From an uncultured Alistipes sp. (GTDB lineage Bacteria; Bacteroidota; Bacteroidia; Bacteroidales; Rikenellaceae), in contig CASELE010000018.1 of the NCBI GenBank assembly GCA_949288735.1, forward strand, positions 1 to 41,598: a stretch of DNA of 41,598 bases, read 5' to 3'. A program made the position numbers and the translations under genes. Positions 31,935 to 40,872 of this stretch are shown here, piece by piece. The stretch's first letter is position 1. Every line of letters begins with the position of its first letter. Below the pieces are notes generated by a model that did no database searches, had not been told where the DNA came from, and was given only the letters and a program-made list of their open reading frames with translations.

Positions 31935-33820
31935 AAAAGGGGAGCGGACAGCCTGTCGTAATCGAGGGTACCGTGGCTCCGGGACGGCGCCTCGGGCGCC
32001 TTCTGGGCTTTCCGACGGCCAATCTCGCCGTGCCGGAGCACCTTTCCGTCGAGGACGGCGTCTACGAATCGTGGGCCGAGACGGGAGGCGTGCGCTACAG
32101 AGCCATGTCGAACCTCGGGCGCAATCCGTCGGTCGGAGGGTGCGAACGGCGCCTCGAGACCCACCTCTTCGGCTTTCGCGGTACGCTCTACGGCGAGCGG
32201 CTGCGCGTGGAGCTGGGCCGTCGCATCCGGGGCGAGCGCACCTTCGCCTCGCTCGAGGCGCTGTGCGAGCAGCTTCGCCGCGACCGGGCCGAGGTGCTCG
32301 GGGAGTGCCCGGTCCATGGAACAGACAAACAAACGCAAAAACCAGATACCATGTTTTTAGACGCAACACTTCCCTATCGCGTGGCCGACATGTCGCTGGC
32401 CGGATGGGGCCGCAAGGAGATTGAAATAGCCGAGCACGAGATGCCCGGCCTGATGGCCGTACGCCGTAAGTACGGAGCGCAGAAGCCGCTCAAGGGGGTG
32501 CGGGTGATGGGATCGCTGCACATGACCATCCAGACGGCCGTGCTGATCGAGACCCTCGTGGAGCTGGGAGCGGACGTGCGCTGGTGTTCGTGCAATATCT
32601 TCTCGACGCAGGATCATGCCGCCGCAGCCATTGCCGAGCGCGGCATTCCGGTCTTTGCCTGGAAGGGCGAGACGCTCGAGGAGTACTGGTGGTGTACGGC
32701 GATGGCGATGAGCTTCCCGGGAGGGCTGGGCCCGCAGCTTGTCGTGGACGACGGCGGCGATGCCACGCTGCTGATACATACGGGCTACAAGGCCGAGGAC
32801 GACGCCTCGGTGCTCGATGCCGAGCCCTCGTCGCACGAGGAGGCGGTCATCCTCTCCACGTTGCGGAGCATCCTTGCGGAGGATCCGCGGAAGTGGCACC
32901 GCACGGTGGCCGAGTGGCGCGGCGTGAGCGAAGAGACCACGACGGGCGTACACCGCCTCTACCGCATGCAGGAGTCGGGCGAACTGCTCGTTCCGGCCAT
33001 CAACGTGAACGATTCGTGCACCAAGTCGAAGTTCGACAACCTCTACGGCTGCCGCGAGTCGCTGGCCGACGGCATCAAACGGGCCACCGACGTGATGATA
33101 GCCGGCAAGGTCGTCGTGGTATGCGGCTACGGCGACGTTGGCAAGGGGTGCGCCCGCTCCATGCGGTCGTACGGCGCGCGGGTGATTGTCACGGAGATCG
33201 ATCCCATCTGCGCATTGCAGGCGGCCATGGAGGGCTTCGAGGTGAAGACGGTGGAGAGCGCCCTGTCAGAAGGCAACATCTTCGTGACGTGCACGGGCAA
33301 CTGCGACATCATCACGCTCGAGCACATGGAGCGGATGCGCGACCAGGCGATAGTCTGCAATATCGGCCATTTCGACAACGAGATACAGATGGCGCGGCTC
33401 GAGGCTTCGGCCGCCGTGCGGACCAACATCAAGCCGCAGGTGGACAAGTTCACATTCCCCGACGGCCATTCGATCTTCGTGCTGGCCGAGGGCCGTCTGG
33501 TCAACCTCGGATGCGCTACGGGACATCCGTCGTTCGTGATGTCGAACTCCTTCACCAACCAGTGCCTCGCGCAGCTGGAGCTGTGGCAGAACCGCATGGA
33601 GGCGGGGGTCTACCGCCTGCCCAAGCATCTCGACGAGGAGGTGGCCCGTCTGCATCTGGAGAGTCTGGGCGTGGAACTCACGCGCCTCACGCCGAAGCAG
33701 GCCGACTATATCGGCGTGCCGGTCGAGGGTCCCTATAAGGCGGAGCACTACCGTTATCCTTGTCAGAAGAGAGAGGACAGCCAGTCGCGCAGCGGTCCCC
33801 ACGTGTCGGTGGCGATATGA
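31931..33820 (+). CDS. ahcY: Flavokinase domain fused in frame to S-adenosylhomocysteine hydrolase
   Basis: One uninterrupted 629-codon frame. Residues 9-127 are a riboflavin kinase domain: GFPTANL (T29 and N31 being Mg-ATP ligands in the family), [10 protein letters not shown], the catalytic Glu in LETHLFGF (E76) and LYG. There is no FAD-synthetase domain, unlike bifunctional RibF. Residues 128-140 are a polar linker encoded by an A-rich stretch. Residues 141-609 are a complete AhcY, which splits S-adenosylhomocysteine to adenosine and homocysteine: [36 protein letters not shown], the NAD loop GYGDVGKG at 399-406, NIGHFDNEI, and the C-terminal HYRY. Twenty extra codons follow HYRY, overlapping the convergent DUF456 gene. 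AhcY alone could start at the ATG 32351. The start at 31931 is coupled to the permease stop. Confidence 0.85.
   Translation: MKKGSGQPVVIEGTVAPGRRLGRLLGFPTANLAVPEHLSVEDGVYESWAETGGVRYRAMSNLGRNPSVGGCERRLETHLFGFRGTLYGERLRVELGRRIRGERTFASLEALCEQLRRDRAEVLGECPVHGTDKQTQKPDTMFLDATLPYRVADMSLAGWGRKEIEIAEHEMPGLMAVRRKYGAQKPLKGVRVMGSLHMTIQTAVLIETLVELGADVRWCSCNIFSTQDHAAAAIAERGIPVFAWKGETLEEYWWCTAMAMSFPGGLGPQLVVDDGGDATLLIHTGYKAEDDASVLDAEPSSHEEAVILSTLRSILAEDPRKWHRTVAEWRGVSEETTTGVHRLYRMQESGELLVPAINVNDSCTKSKFDNLYGCRESLADGIKRATDVMIAGKVVVVCGYGDVGKGCARSMRSYGARVIVTEIDPICALQAAMEGFEVKTVESALSEGNIFVTCTGNCDIITLEHMERMRDQAIVCNIGHFDNEIQMARLEASAAVRTNIKPQVDKFTFPDGHSIFVLAEGRLVNLGCATGHPSFVMSNSFTNQCLAQLELWQNRMEAGVYRLPKHLDEEVARLHLESLGVELTRLTPKQADYIGVPVEGPYKAEHYRYPCQKREDSQSRSGPHVSVAI
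32351..33820 (+). CDS. ahcY: Alternative internal start giving AhcY alone
   Basis: This ATG ([15 protein letters not shown]) is where ordinary AhcY proteins begin. The 30 bases before it are A/C-rich (about half A), resembling a Bacteroidota translation leader and unlike the GC-rich codons on either side. It would give a 489-residue protein including the C-terminal extension. It is nested in the fusion frame and listed separately because it may be the main product. Confidence 0.6.
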   Translation: MFLDATLPYRVADMSLAGWGRKEIEIAEHEMPGLMAVRRKYGAQKPLKGVRVMGSLHMTIQTAVLIETLVELGADVRWCSCNIFSTQDHAAAAIAERGIPVFAWKGETLEEYWWCTAMAMSFPGGLGPQLVVDDGGDATLLIHTGYKAEDDASVLDAEPSSHEEAVILSTLRSILAEDPRKWHRTVAEWRGVSEETTTGVHRLYRMQESGELLVPAINVNDSCTKSKFDNLYGCRESLADGIKRATDVMIAGKVVVVCGYGDVGKGCARSMRSYGARVIVTEIDPICALQAAMEGFEVKTVESALSEGNIFVTCTGNCDIITLEHMERMRDQAIVCNIGHFDNEIQMARLEASAAVRTNIKPQVDKFTFPDGHSIFVLAEGRLVNLGCATGHPSFVMSNSFTNQCLAQLELWQNRMEAGVYRLPKHLDEEVARLHLESLGVELTRLTPKQADYIGVPVEGPYKAEHYRYPCQKREDSQSRSGPHVSVAI

Positions 33821-34275
33821 ATCAGCATGCCGATGCTGACGGCCAGCTTGAGCCCCGTGCCGACGGCGAAGGCGAGGAACGAGCCGAACCCGCTGCGGAA
33901 GGCCCGTCCCGAGTTGCTGCTGTCGTGGATGAACTCGCCGATGACCGCACCGGCGAAGGGGAAGAGGATGATGGCCACGATGGAGAAGGAGAAGAAGATG
34001 CCCGCCACCATGCCGATCGTGGCGCCGATTTCGCCCGCCTTCGACCCTCCGAGCAGCCGTGTCATGCAGGCGGGAAGGAAGTAGTCGGCGACGATGGCGA
34101 CGAGTGTCGCGGCTCCCCATACGACGAGGGCCGTCGCCGAGAGTCCGGAGTAGGAGCAGCCGTAGGCGCAGAGCAGCCCTGCGTAGCCCAGAATCGGACC
34201 GGGCAGCAGGGGCAGGATGCAGCCCGCCACGCCGACCACGGCGAACAGGAGGGCCAGTATCGAGAGGAATTCCAT
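33763..34275 (-). CDS. DUF456-family small membrane protein
   Basis: The 170-residue hydrophobic protein has about five transmembrane helices in two glycine-rich halves ([20 protein letters not shown] near the start; [15 protein letters not shown] in the middle), the DUF456 pattern. Function is unknown; the glycine-zipper-like [10 protein letters not shown] suggests tight helix packing. Its last 19 codons and stop overlap the 3' end of the convergent AhcY frame by 58 bp. It has its own promoter, back to back with that of the acyl ligase. Confidence 0.85.
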   Translation of the reverse strand: MEFLSILALLFAVVGVAGCILPLLPGPILGYAGLLCAYGCSYSGLSATALVVWGAATLVAIVADYFLPACMTRLLGGSKAGEIGATIGMVAGIFFSFSIVAIILFPFAGAVIGEFIHDSSNSGRAFRSGFGSFLAFAVGTGLKLAVSIGMLIHIATDTWGPLRDWLSSLF

Positions 34276-34299
34276 CGGATGCGGTTCGGTTTACGGAAG

Positions 34300-34307
34300 C
34301 AAAGATA
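34300..34307 (-). promoter_or_regulatory. -7 element of the DUF456 gene
   Basis: TATCTTTG on the minus strand lies 24 bp before the ATG. Confidence 0.55.
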
Positions 34308-34528
34308 GAAAAAAACGGCGAACGGCCATCTTCTCCGGTCGGGGCGTTCCGGCATCCGGCCTCGGGCACGGCCTCGGGCGCGGATACGGGCGGCGGCTCC
34401 CGGAGCGGGGGCGTGTGTTCCGCGGTGCGGCCGTCGGAGGGTGCGGAGCGAGCCATTCCGGAGTGTTTCCCGCCCCGAAACGGATACTCCGCACGACGGA
34501 CCGATGTGCGGATTACCCGTTTTTTTCC

Positions 34529-34536
34529 TATCTTTG
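34529..34536 (+). promoter_or_regulatory. -7 element of the acyl ligase gene
   Basis: TATCTTTG lies 72 bp before the ATG, after a run of T residues. The 333-bp gap between the divergent DUF456 and ligase genes otherwise shows no recognised element. Confidence 0.5.
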
Positions 34537-34608
34537 CTACCGGAACCGCGGGGATCCGACAGCGGCACCGTCCCGCCCGGATCTCCCGAAACTGTGAGGA
34601 AGAGAGAG

Positions 34609-36285
34609 ATGGCACCCAATACCCTTTACGAACTTGTCCGGCACAGTACGCGCGAGTTCGCGGACCGGACCGCATTCGAGATGTGCGACGGCGAACGGGT
34701 AACCTACGCCGAGATGGGCCGTCGCGTGGAGGAGGTACGGCGTACGCTGCTTTCAGCCGGACTGAAGCCCGGCGACAAGGTGGCGCTGTTGAGCAGCAAC
34801 ATGCCCAACTGGTCGGTCTGCTATTTCGCCGTGACGGCGGCAGGCATGGTGATCGTTCCCATCCTGCCCGATTTCTCGAGCGAGGAGCTGGAGCAGATTC
34901 TCCTTCACTCCGAAGCACGGGCTCTCTTCGTCTCGGACCGGCTCTATTCGCGGTTGCCCCGTGCGGCCGTCGAACGGCTCGATCTGGTGGTCCGCACGAA
35001 GAATCTGAAGGTCGTGGCGCAGCGCTGCCACGATGCCGGTTCCTCGGCCGTGCCGCAGCCCGACGACCTGGCGGCCATCGTCTACACGTCGGGGACCACC
35101 TCCAATCCCAAGGGAGTGATGCTTACCCATGCGGCCCTCTGCGCGCAGATCGGTATCAGCGGGGCTATTTTCCCCGTAGGCCCCGACGATACGTTCCTCT
35201 CGGTTCTCCCCCTCTCGCACACCTACGAGTGCTCGATAGGCATGATATACCCCTTCTCGATGGGAGCCCGCGTCGTCTACATCGACCGGCCGCCCACGGC
35301 TTCGGTGCTGCTGCCCGTCCTCAGGCGGGTGCGTCCCACGGTGATGCTCATCGTCCCTCTGATTATCGAGAAGATATACCGCCATCAGGTGCTCGCGCGT
35401 TTTCGCTCCAACCTCTTCTGGCGGATGCTCTATCGTTCGGGTTCCGTGCGCCGCTACCTGCACCGTGTGGCGGGCAGCAGACTGATGGAGCTCTTCGGCG
35501 GACGGCTGCGTTTTCTGGGTATCGGCGGCGCGAAGCTCGATCGTGCGACCGAGGCCTTCCTGCTCGAGGCACGTGTCCCCTATGCCATCGGCTACGGTCT
35601 GACCGAGACGGCTCCGCTGCTGGCCGGAGCCGCCCCGTCGCAGGTGCGGCTCGGATCGACGGGGCCGCAGGCGCCCGGCGTCGAGTTGCGTCTGGTACGG
35701 GTCAATCCCGCTACGCGCCAGGGCGAAGTCGAAGCCCGCACGCCGAGTGTCATGCTCGGCTACTACCGCAATCCCGAGGCGACGGCCGAGGCCTTCTCCG
35801 AAGACGGGTGGTTCCGTACGGGCGATCTGGGCGAGTTCGATGCCGACGGCTGGCTCTATATCAAGGGACGGCTCAAGAACATGATCGTAGGACCGAGCGG
35901 CGAGAACATCTATCCCGAAGAGATCGAGAGCGTGCTCAATTCGCACGTCTACATATCCGATTCGATCGTTACGGAGCGTGAGGGGCGTCTCGTGGCGCTC
36001 GTCCACTTCAATACGGAGGCGCTTGAGGCCCGTTTCGAGAACTGGCGCGAGGAGATGGGCATGCGGATGGAGCAGCTCAAGAAAGAGGTGCTGGAGTATG
36101 TGAACGCGAAGGTCAACCGCTTTTCGCGTATCTCCGAGGTGGTCGAGAAGCGTGAAGGGTTCGTCAAGACGCCGACACAGAAGATCAAGCGTTTTCTCTA
36201 CAGCGACCGCAAGGGCGAAGGTTCCGCCGCGGGTCGTACGCCGGGCGATGCGACCCTCCCGCCGGCTTCGGACGGGCGCCGTTAG
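34609..36285 (+). CDS. AMP-forming acyl-CoA synthetase (long-chain fatty acid ligase family)
   Basis: The 558-residue protein is an ANL-superfamily enzyme that activates a carboxylic acid with ATP, probably a fatty acid, to its CoA or other thioester. The P-loop is YTSGTTSNPKGVMLTH from residue 159. Later motifs are IGYGLTETAP (A5), GWFRTGDLGEFDADGWL (A7, with the ribose-binding Asp) and GRLKNMIVGPSGENIYPEEIE (A8/hinge). The catalytic Lys is in TPTQKIKRF near the C-terminus. Length and the long insertion before the A5 motif resemble FadD-type ligases of Bacteroidota; the substrate is inferred. The start at MAPNTLYELVRHST was chosen because the upstream frame crosses the promoter. A low-complexity 25-residue tail follows the catalytic Lys. 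Confidence 0.88.
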   Translation: MAPNTLYELVRHSTREFADRTAFEMCDGERVTYAEMGRRVEEVRRTLLSAGLKPGDKVALLSSNMPNWSVCYFAVTAAGMVIVPILPDFSSEELEQILLHSEARALFVSDRLYSRLPRAAVERLDLVVRTKNLKVVAQRCHDAGSSAVPQPDDLAAIVYTSGTTSNPKGVMLTHAALCAQIGISGAIFPVGPDDTFLSVLPLSHTYECSIGMIYPFSMGARVVYIDRPPTASVLLPVLRRVRPTVMLIVPLIIEKIYRHQVLARFRSNLFWRMLYRSGSVRRYLHRVAGSRLMELFGGRLRFLGIGGAKLDRATEAFLLEARVPYAIGYGLTETAPLLAGAAPSQVRLGSTGPQAPGVELRLVRVNPATRQGEVEARTPSVMLGYYRNPEATAEAFSEDGWFRTGDLGEFDADGWLYIKGRLKNMIVGPSGENIYPEEIESVLNSHVYISDSIVTEREGRLVALVHFNTEALEARFENWREEMGMRMEQLKKEVLEYVNAKVNRFSRISEVVEKREGFVKTPTQKIKRFLYSDRKGEGSAAGRTPGDATLPPASDGRR

Positions 36286-36474
36286 CGGTCCGGCGGAGAG
36301 GACTCCTCCGTCCGGACGGGCGCGGCTGCCGTGATGTGCCGGAGACTCTACGGCGGCGGAGCCGAGGAATAGCCCGGGTCCGCACGGGCCCTTCCGATGC
36401 ACGGAAGAAACAGGTCGGAGAGCGCTCCCTTTTGGCGCGATGCGTAGTATTCCCGTAGCAGGTAGCACATGCGA

Positions 36475-36509
36475 AAATGGGCGCCGCACATTGTGTGCGG
36501 CGCCCATTT
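36475..36509. terminator. Bidirectional terminator between the ligase and DUF2723 genes
   Basis: A perfect 16-bp stem (36475-36490 with 36494-36509) with loop TTG has A residues on the left flank and T residues on the right. It can end both converging transcripts. The rest of the 273-bp gap contains one imperfect hairpin at 36292-36321 and nothing else recognised. Confidence 0.8.
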
Positions 36510-36558
36510 CTCGTGTACCGGAGGCGTCGGCCGAAGCCCCTCTCCGATGCGCGGCGCG

Positions 36559-39500
36559 TCAGCCGACCTCCGGTCCGCCGTCGGCTGACGCCGGGGCGAC
36601 GACGTGCGGGTCGTAGAGCTCCTCGTCGGTGGCACCCAGCGTGCGGAGGTATTCGTTCAGCTCCTGGACGATGGCCCCGCGTCCCGCATAGGCGGCCAGA
36701 TGGTAGAGGTTCCACAACATGTCGTACTTGTCGAGCAGGACATCCTGTACCATGTCGGCCTGGTGACCGTCGAAGAGCAGGTAGTACTCGATGTAACCGA
36801 TCAGGTTGTCGATGTATTCGTGCATCAGGGCGTCGCCCTTGGCCGTCGCTTCGGCCGAGCCGGCGGCACCGGCGGCGTAGTACCCCTCGATGTAGGGGTA
36901 GGTGTTCGTCGCGGTGAAGCGGATCTGCGACGTGGGCAGCTTGCGCAGGCCGGCGTCGAGAACCTCGATGGCCCGTTCCGTTTCGCCGCGCCGCAGCAGT
37001 TCCCGGGCCGTGCGGGCGAAGGCTTCGCGGGCGCGTGACGCGCTGAGATTGAACTGGATGAAGTAGTCGGCATGTACGCGCGGATCGGCCAGATTGCCGT
37101 AGCGGAAACTCCGGTCGTTCTCGCCCAGCAGCAGCGGTGCCGTGTAGTCGGGGTCTATGCGCCCGATTTCGAAGTAGTGTTCGGCCGGCGTGAGGATGGG
37201 GACGAAGCGATAGGCGTAGCCGTCGAACTGGAGGTAGTCGAAGAGCCCGAGTCCCTGGAAGATGTGGGGCTGAGTGAGGAAAATCGGACGTTTCCAGTCG
37301 AAGTGGGCGAGCATGTCGAGAATCATCAGCTCGTTCTTGTCGAGCGCCGACTTGTCAATCCGGATGTAGACCGTGTCGACCATCAGGTCGCGGTCCTCCT
37401 CCTTCACGATGCCCGAGGCGATGGCGTTCTCCTTGTTGACGGGCAGGGCGAGCCGGCGGGCGGGGATATAGTCGTGCAGCGAACCGTCGGAGAGCAGCAC
37501 CTTGCTGTCGGGATGCTCCGAGGCGACGAAGTCGATGACTTCGTCGAGCTCCACCGTGCGCTTGATGTCGTCCGTCACGGGCACCCAGTCGTTGCGGTAG
37601 GTGTATTTGCTGCGCGGCAGCGTGAAGGGCACGGGGGCCGATTCGTTGGCGCGGAGCTTCATCTGGTCGATATACCATTCGGCCCCCAGATAGGAGGTGT
37701 TCATCACCCGCACGTCGGTCCGTACGCCGTCGACCTCCTGGTTGAACCAGAGCGGGAAGGTGTCGTTGTCTCCGTAGTTGAGGATGATGGAGTTGGGCAG
37801 CGTTGACTGAAGGTAGTTCCAGCCGATGTCACGCGCGAAGGTGCGGCGCGAGCGGTCGTGATCGTCCCAGTTCTGTGCGGCGAGGAGCGTCGGAATGCAG
37901 AGCGCGACGCAGAGCGCGGCGATTGCGGGCAGCGCCGTGCGGCGGCGCAGCAGCCGCTCGAAGAGCGAGCGGAGCGCCAGCATGCCGAAGCCGATCCAGA
38001 TGGAGAAGGCATAGAACGAGCCGGCGTAGACGTAGTCGCGTTCGCGCGGCTCGCCCGGCGAAGAGTTGAAGTAGACGACCAGCGCGATACCCGTCATGAT
38101 GAAGAGCCACATGACGATGGAGAAGTTGCGCGGGTCGCGGTTGAGCTGGTAGATCAGACCGATGAGTCCGAGCAGGAAGGGCAGGAAGTAGTAGGTGTTG
38201 CGCCCGGCGTTGTGCTCCACCTCGGAGGGGAGCTGCTCCTGCGGGCCTACGAAGCGCTCGTCGATCCAGCGGATGCCCGAGAGCCAGTTGCCGTCGGTGA
38301 TGAGCGAGCGCGAGGGCTGTATGTCGCTCTGGCGGCCGACGAAGTTCCACAGGAAGTAGCGCCAGTACATGTAGCTGAGCTGGTAGTTGAAGAAGAAGTG
38401 GAGATTCTCGCCGAAGGTGGGTTCGACCACCGAGTAGCTTTCGCCGTCCATCGTGAAGATACGGCGCCGTCCGTAGTCGGTCACCTCGCCGCGCAGCGGA
38501 CGCCCCCCGGCATCGCGCAGCACCTGCCCCTCGGCGTCGCGCAGCACGTCGGTGCGGGTGCGGTAGGCGGCCCATGACTTGTACTCCTCGTCCGAACGGG
38601 AGCTGTTCCACATGCGGGGGAAGAGATGCATGAATTCGGGCGCGTGCTCCGTGCCGACAATCACCTCGGCCGTGGCATAGCGGCCCTCGTCGTTGATATA
38701 GTAGACCGTCTTGGAGCGGGTGTCGGTGGGCGGAGCGGTGTAGTAGGCGCCGTAGAGCAGCGGCCGCTCGCCGTACTGGTCGCGGTTGAGCACCGAGAAG
38801 AGGGCGTGCGGATTGCTGGGATTGTTGCTGTTCATGGGCGGGTTGGCCGCGGCGCGGATGGTCATCGAGGCGTAGGAGGAGTAGCCCACCAGAATCATCG
38901 TCGTGCAGAGCAGAATGAGGTTCCATACCACTTTGCCGCGCCGGTGCGTCACCCAGGCGCCCCAGCCCAGCGCCCCGATGAGCGCCAGGGCGAAGACCAC
39001 CATGCCCGAATTGACGGGCAGCCCCAGCGAGTTGACGAAGAATACATCGACCATGGCGCCGGCATAGACCGTATAGGGGATGATGATGCCGTTCACCACC
39101 AGCAGAATGGCGCCGGCCACGAGGGTGGCGCCGATGGCGCCGCGCCAGGTAATGCGTTCCGTACGGCGGAAGTAGTAGATGAAGACCAGTGCCGGAATGG
39201 TCAGCAGGTTGAGGATGTGCACGCCGATGGAGAGCCCCATCAGGTAGGCGATCAGTACGATCCAGCGCGAGGCGTGGGGCTGGTCGGCCTGCTCCTCCCA
39301 CTTGAGCATGAGCCACACGACGAGTGCCGTGAACATCGACGAGAGGGCGTAGACCTCGCCCTCGACGGCCGAGAACCAGAAGGTGTCGGTGAAGGTGTAG
39401 GCCAGTGCGCCCACGGCACCGGCACCGAGTATGCCCCACGTGTCGGCCGCGGTCAGCTCGCGGCCGCCGCGCTCGAGCAGCCGGCGTGCGAGGTGGGTGA

Positions 39501-39789
39501 TGGTCCAGAAGAGGAAGAGGATGCAGAAGGCCGATGCGAGGCAGTTCATCGCATTGACCATGTGGGGTACGTAGTGGGGCGAGGGGGCCAGCATCGAGGC
39601 GATGCGGGCCAGCATCATGAAGAGCGGGGCTCCGGGCGGGTGTCCCACTTCGAGTTTGTAGGAGGTGGCGATGAACTCCGAGCAGTCCCAGAGGCTCGAA
39701 GAGGGCTCCATCGTGAGCAGGTAGGTCAGCGCCGCGATGGCGAAGACGATCCAGCCTACGAGGTTGTTCCAGCGTGTGAAGCGGTGCAT
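36559..39789 (-). CDS. DUF2723 (TMEM260-like) polytopic membrane protein
   Basis: The 1076-residue protein has about twelve transmembrane helices in two sets (residues 10-380 and about 530-690) and a large C-terminal soluble region ending in TPR-like helices (about 955-1060). The N-terminal motif EPSSSLWDCSEFIATSYKLE followed by GHPPGAPLF is the DUF2723 hallmark. The family is a GT-C-fold group related to TMEM260 and is abundant in Bacteroidota, so protein glycosylation (O-mannosylation type) is a reasonable inference but untested here. The start is MHRFTRWNNLVGW, 31 bp after a TATATTTG -7 box; the open frame continues upstream to 40086 but crosses promoter and terminator sequences. Confidence 0.85.
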   Translation of the reverse strand: MHRFTRWNNLVGWIVFAIAALTYLLTMEPSSSLWDCSEFIATSYKLEVGHPPGAPLFMMLARIASMLAPSPHYVPHMVNAMNCLASAFCILFLFWTITHLARRLLERGGRELTAADTWGILGAGAVGALAYTFTDTFWFSAVEGEVYALSSMFTALVVWLMLKWEEQADQPHASRWIVLIAYLMGLSIGVHILNLLTIPALVFIYYFRRTERITWRGAIGATLVAGAILLVVNGIIIPYTVYAGAMVDVFFVNSLGLPVNSGMVVFALALIGALGWGAWVTHRRGKVVWNLILLCTTMILVGYSSYASMTIRAAANPPMNSNNPSNPHALFSVLNRDQYGERPLLYGAYYTAPPTDTRSKTVYYINDEGRYATAEVIVGTEHAPEFMHLFPRMWNSSRSDEEYKSWAAYRTRTDVLRDAEGQVLRDAGGRPLRGEVTDYGRRRIFTMDGESYSVVEPTFGENLHFFFNYQLSYMYWRYFLWNFVGRQSDIQPSRSLITDGNWLSGIRWIDERFVGPQEQLPSEVEHNAGRNTYYFLPFLLGLIGLIYQLNRDPRNFSIVMWLFIMTGIALVVYFNSSPGEPRERDYVYAGSFYAFSIWIGFGMLALRSLFERLLRRRTALPAIAALCVALCIPTLLAAQNWDDHDRSRRTFARDIGWNYLQSTLPNSIILNYGDNDTFPLWFNQEVDGVRTDVRVMNTSYLGAEWYIDQMKLRANESAPVPFTLPRSKYTYRNDWVPVTDDIKRTVELDEVIDFVASEHPDSKVLLSDGSLHDYIPARRLALPVNKENAIASGIVKEEDRDLMVDTVYIRIDKSALDKNELMILDMLAHFDWKRPIFLTQPHIFQGLGLFDYLQFDGYAYRFVPILTPAEHYFEIGRIDPDYTAPLLLGENDRSFRYGNLADPRVHADYFIQFNLSASRAREAFARTARELLRRGETERAIEVLDAGLRKLPTSQIRFTATNTYPYIEGYYAAGAAGSAEATAKGDALMHEYIDNLIGYIEYYLLFDGHQADMVQDVLLDKYDMLWNLYHLAAYAGRGAIVQELNEYLRTLGATDEELYDPHVVAPASADGGPEVG

Positions 39790-39820
39790 GGTTATTATAC
39801 GGTCTTGTGCGAATTTCCGA

Positions 39821-39828
39821 CAAATATA
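39821..39828 (-). promoter_or_regulatory. -7 element of the DUF2723 gene
   Basis: TATATTTG on the minus strand lies 31 bp before the ATG, in an AT-rich patch (39790-39850). The 353-bp gap to the next gene also holds the repeat and terminator near 39954-40020. Confidence 0.55.
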
Positions 39829-39953
39829 CGAATATTGACGGAATAAATCGTGAATGACGGCTGTCGGTTGCAGGCAAAAGGTGTGCGTCCGTTCCCGGAG
39901 GCGTGCGGTGACCCGGAATCGGTCCGGAGCATGGGATGGGATGGACTGGACGT

Positions 39954-39997
39954 TGCGGTCCCGCCGGCAGGAGCAGGTACGGATATGGAAAGAGGCG
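39954..39997. repeat. Copy A of a terminator-flanking repeat
   Basis: The segment from TGCGGTCCCGCCGGCAGGAG to the AAAGAGGCGG edge of the hairpin recurs at 41518-41561 with only a few differences. Both copies sit directly against a GC-rich hairpin. Confidence 0.65.
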
Positions 39998-40019
39998 GCG
40001 GCCCGAAAGGGCTGCCGCC
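39994..40019 (-). terminator. Terminator after the orphan lipoprotein gene
   Basis: An 11-bp stem (39994-40004 with 40009-40019, one G-U pair) closes a 4-nt loop, with TCTTTCC following on the minus strand. It lies 124 bp after the lipoprotein stop. Confidence 0.65.
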
Positions 40020-40142
40020 GTGGCGGGAGGAGGGTCGGGGGGCCGGAATCGCGGTTGCGTCCGGTTCCGGATATAGTATGGTTCACTGTGCCGCCGGGCA
40101 GTATGCCGGCAGGACAGAGCCGGGCCTATGCGGCCCGCAGGT

Positions 40143-40850
40143 TCAGAACGGGTCGACGATGATTTCGCCGGTCAGGGGGTCCATATGCCACGCCCACCAG
40201 GGAATGGCGCTTTCCAGTTTTTCGATGCGGCCCGGGTTGTTGACACGGGTCCAAACGGAGCGCAGGGCGGTGATGCGGTCGACGACGGGTGCGATGTTCC
40301 ATTCGGCCGCGAGTGAGGTATACAGGTCGTCTGTTATCTCGGCAATGAGGACCAGTTTTCCCTCTTCTACGGATGATACGATGAATTCGAGCCCGTTGCA
40401 CCAAAGGTTGCGGAGCGTGGAATCGACGGGTTCGATTCGAATTCTGCAGACATTCTCCTTCTGGAAAATATCCATGCTGAGACTCTCTTCGTAGCGCTCT
40501 ATAAACTCGTAGGTTCCTGTGATGTTGATGGTTCTGTACATGGAGATAAGTCCCGAAGATTCCATCCGGAAGGTTTGGAGAAGATGGTCTGCGGAGCCTC
40601 CGATTATTTCGTCGCCACCCGGATATAAGCCGCGGTAGAGATCCCACAGTCTGAAAAGACTGTCCGTGTCGATGATGACCTGGTCATTGGGTGCCCAGTA
40701 TCCGTCGGAGAGCATTTGCCGGATGTCGGGGAGCGTGCGGGCGTCGGGTTCGGGGGCGGGCGTCGGCTCGTCGGACTCGGAGCAGGCGATGAACGCCCCG
40801 GCGAGGAGAGCGAGAAGTAGCGTCGCAAAGGTACGAAGAGAAGTTTTCAT
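40143..40850 (-). CDS. Orphan lipoprotein, function unknown
   Basis: The 235-residue product has a lipoprotein signal peptide (TLLLALLAGAFIAC) with the lipidated Cys at residue 23, then an acidic Pro-rich linker (SESDEPTPAPEPDA). The mature domain includes DIRQMLSDGYWAPNDQVIID and a beta-rich region ending in WWAWHMDPLTGEIIVDPF. I do not recognise the family. It starts 22 bp after the C10-peptidase remnant and is probably co-transcribed with it. C10 peptidases in Bacteroides are often paired with small inhibitor lipoproteins, so an inhibitor or partner role is possible, but no Spi-like motif is visible. Confidence 0.7.
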   Translation of the reverse strand: MKTSLRTFATLLLALLAGAFIACSESDEPTPAPEPDARTLPDIRQMLSDGYWAPNDQVIIDTDSLFRLWDLYRGLYPGGDEIIGGSADHLLQTFRMESSGLISMYRTINITGTYEFIERYEESLSMDIFQKENVCRIRIEPVDSTLRNLWCNGLEFIVSSVEEGKLVLIAEITDDLYTSLAAEWNIAPVVDRITALRSVWTRVNNPGRIEKLESAIPWWAWHMDPLTGEIIVDPF

Positions 40851-40872
40851 AGCGGATTAGGTGTTTCAGATG

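Noticed and set aside
30687..32369. 560-codon minus-strand open frame opposite psd, the permease and the flavokinase domain
   Set aside because: Antisense shadow crossing three genes.
36292..36321. Imperfect hairpin just after the acyl ligase gene
   Set aside because: One-base bulge and no T-run; the perfect bidirectional terminator at 36475 is the better candidate.
40825..40832. TACCTTTG on the minus strand as a promoter of the orphan lipoprotein
   Set aside because: It lies 18 bp inside the coding sequence, within the signal peptide, so it cannot drive the whole gene; probably chance.
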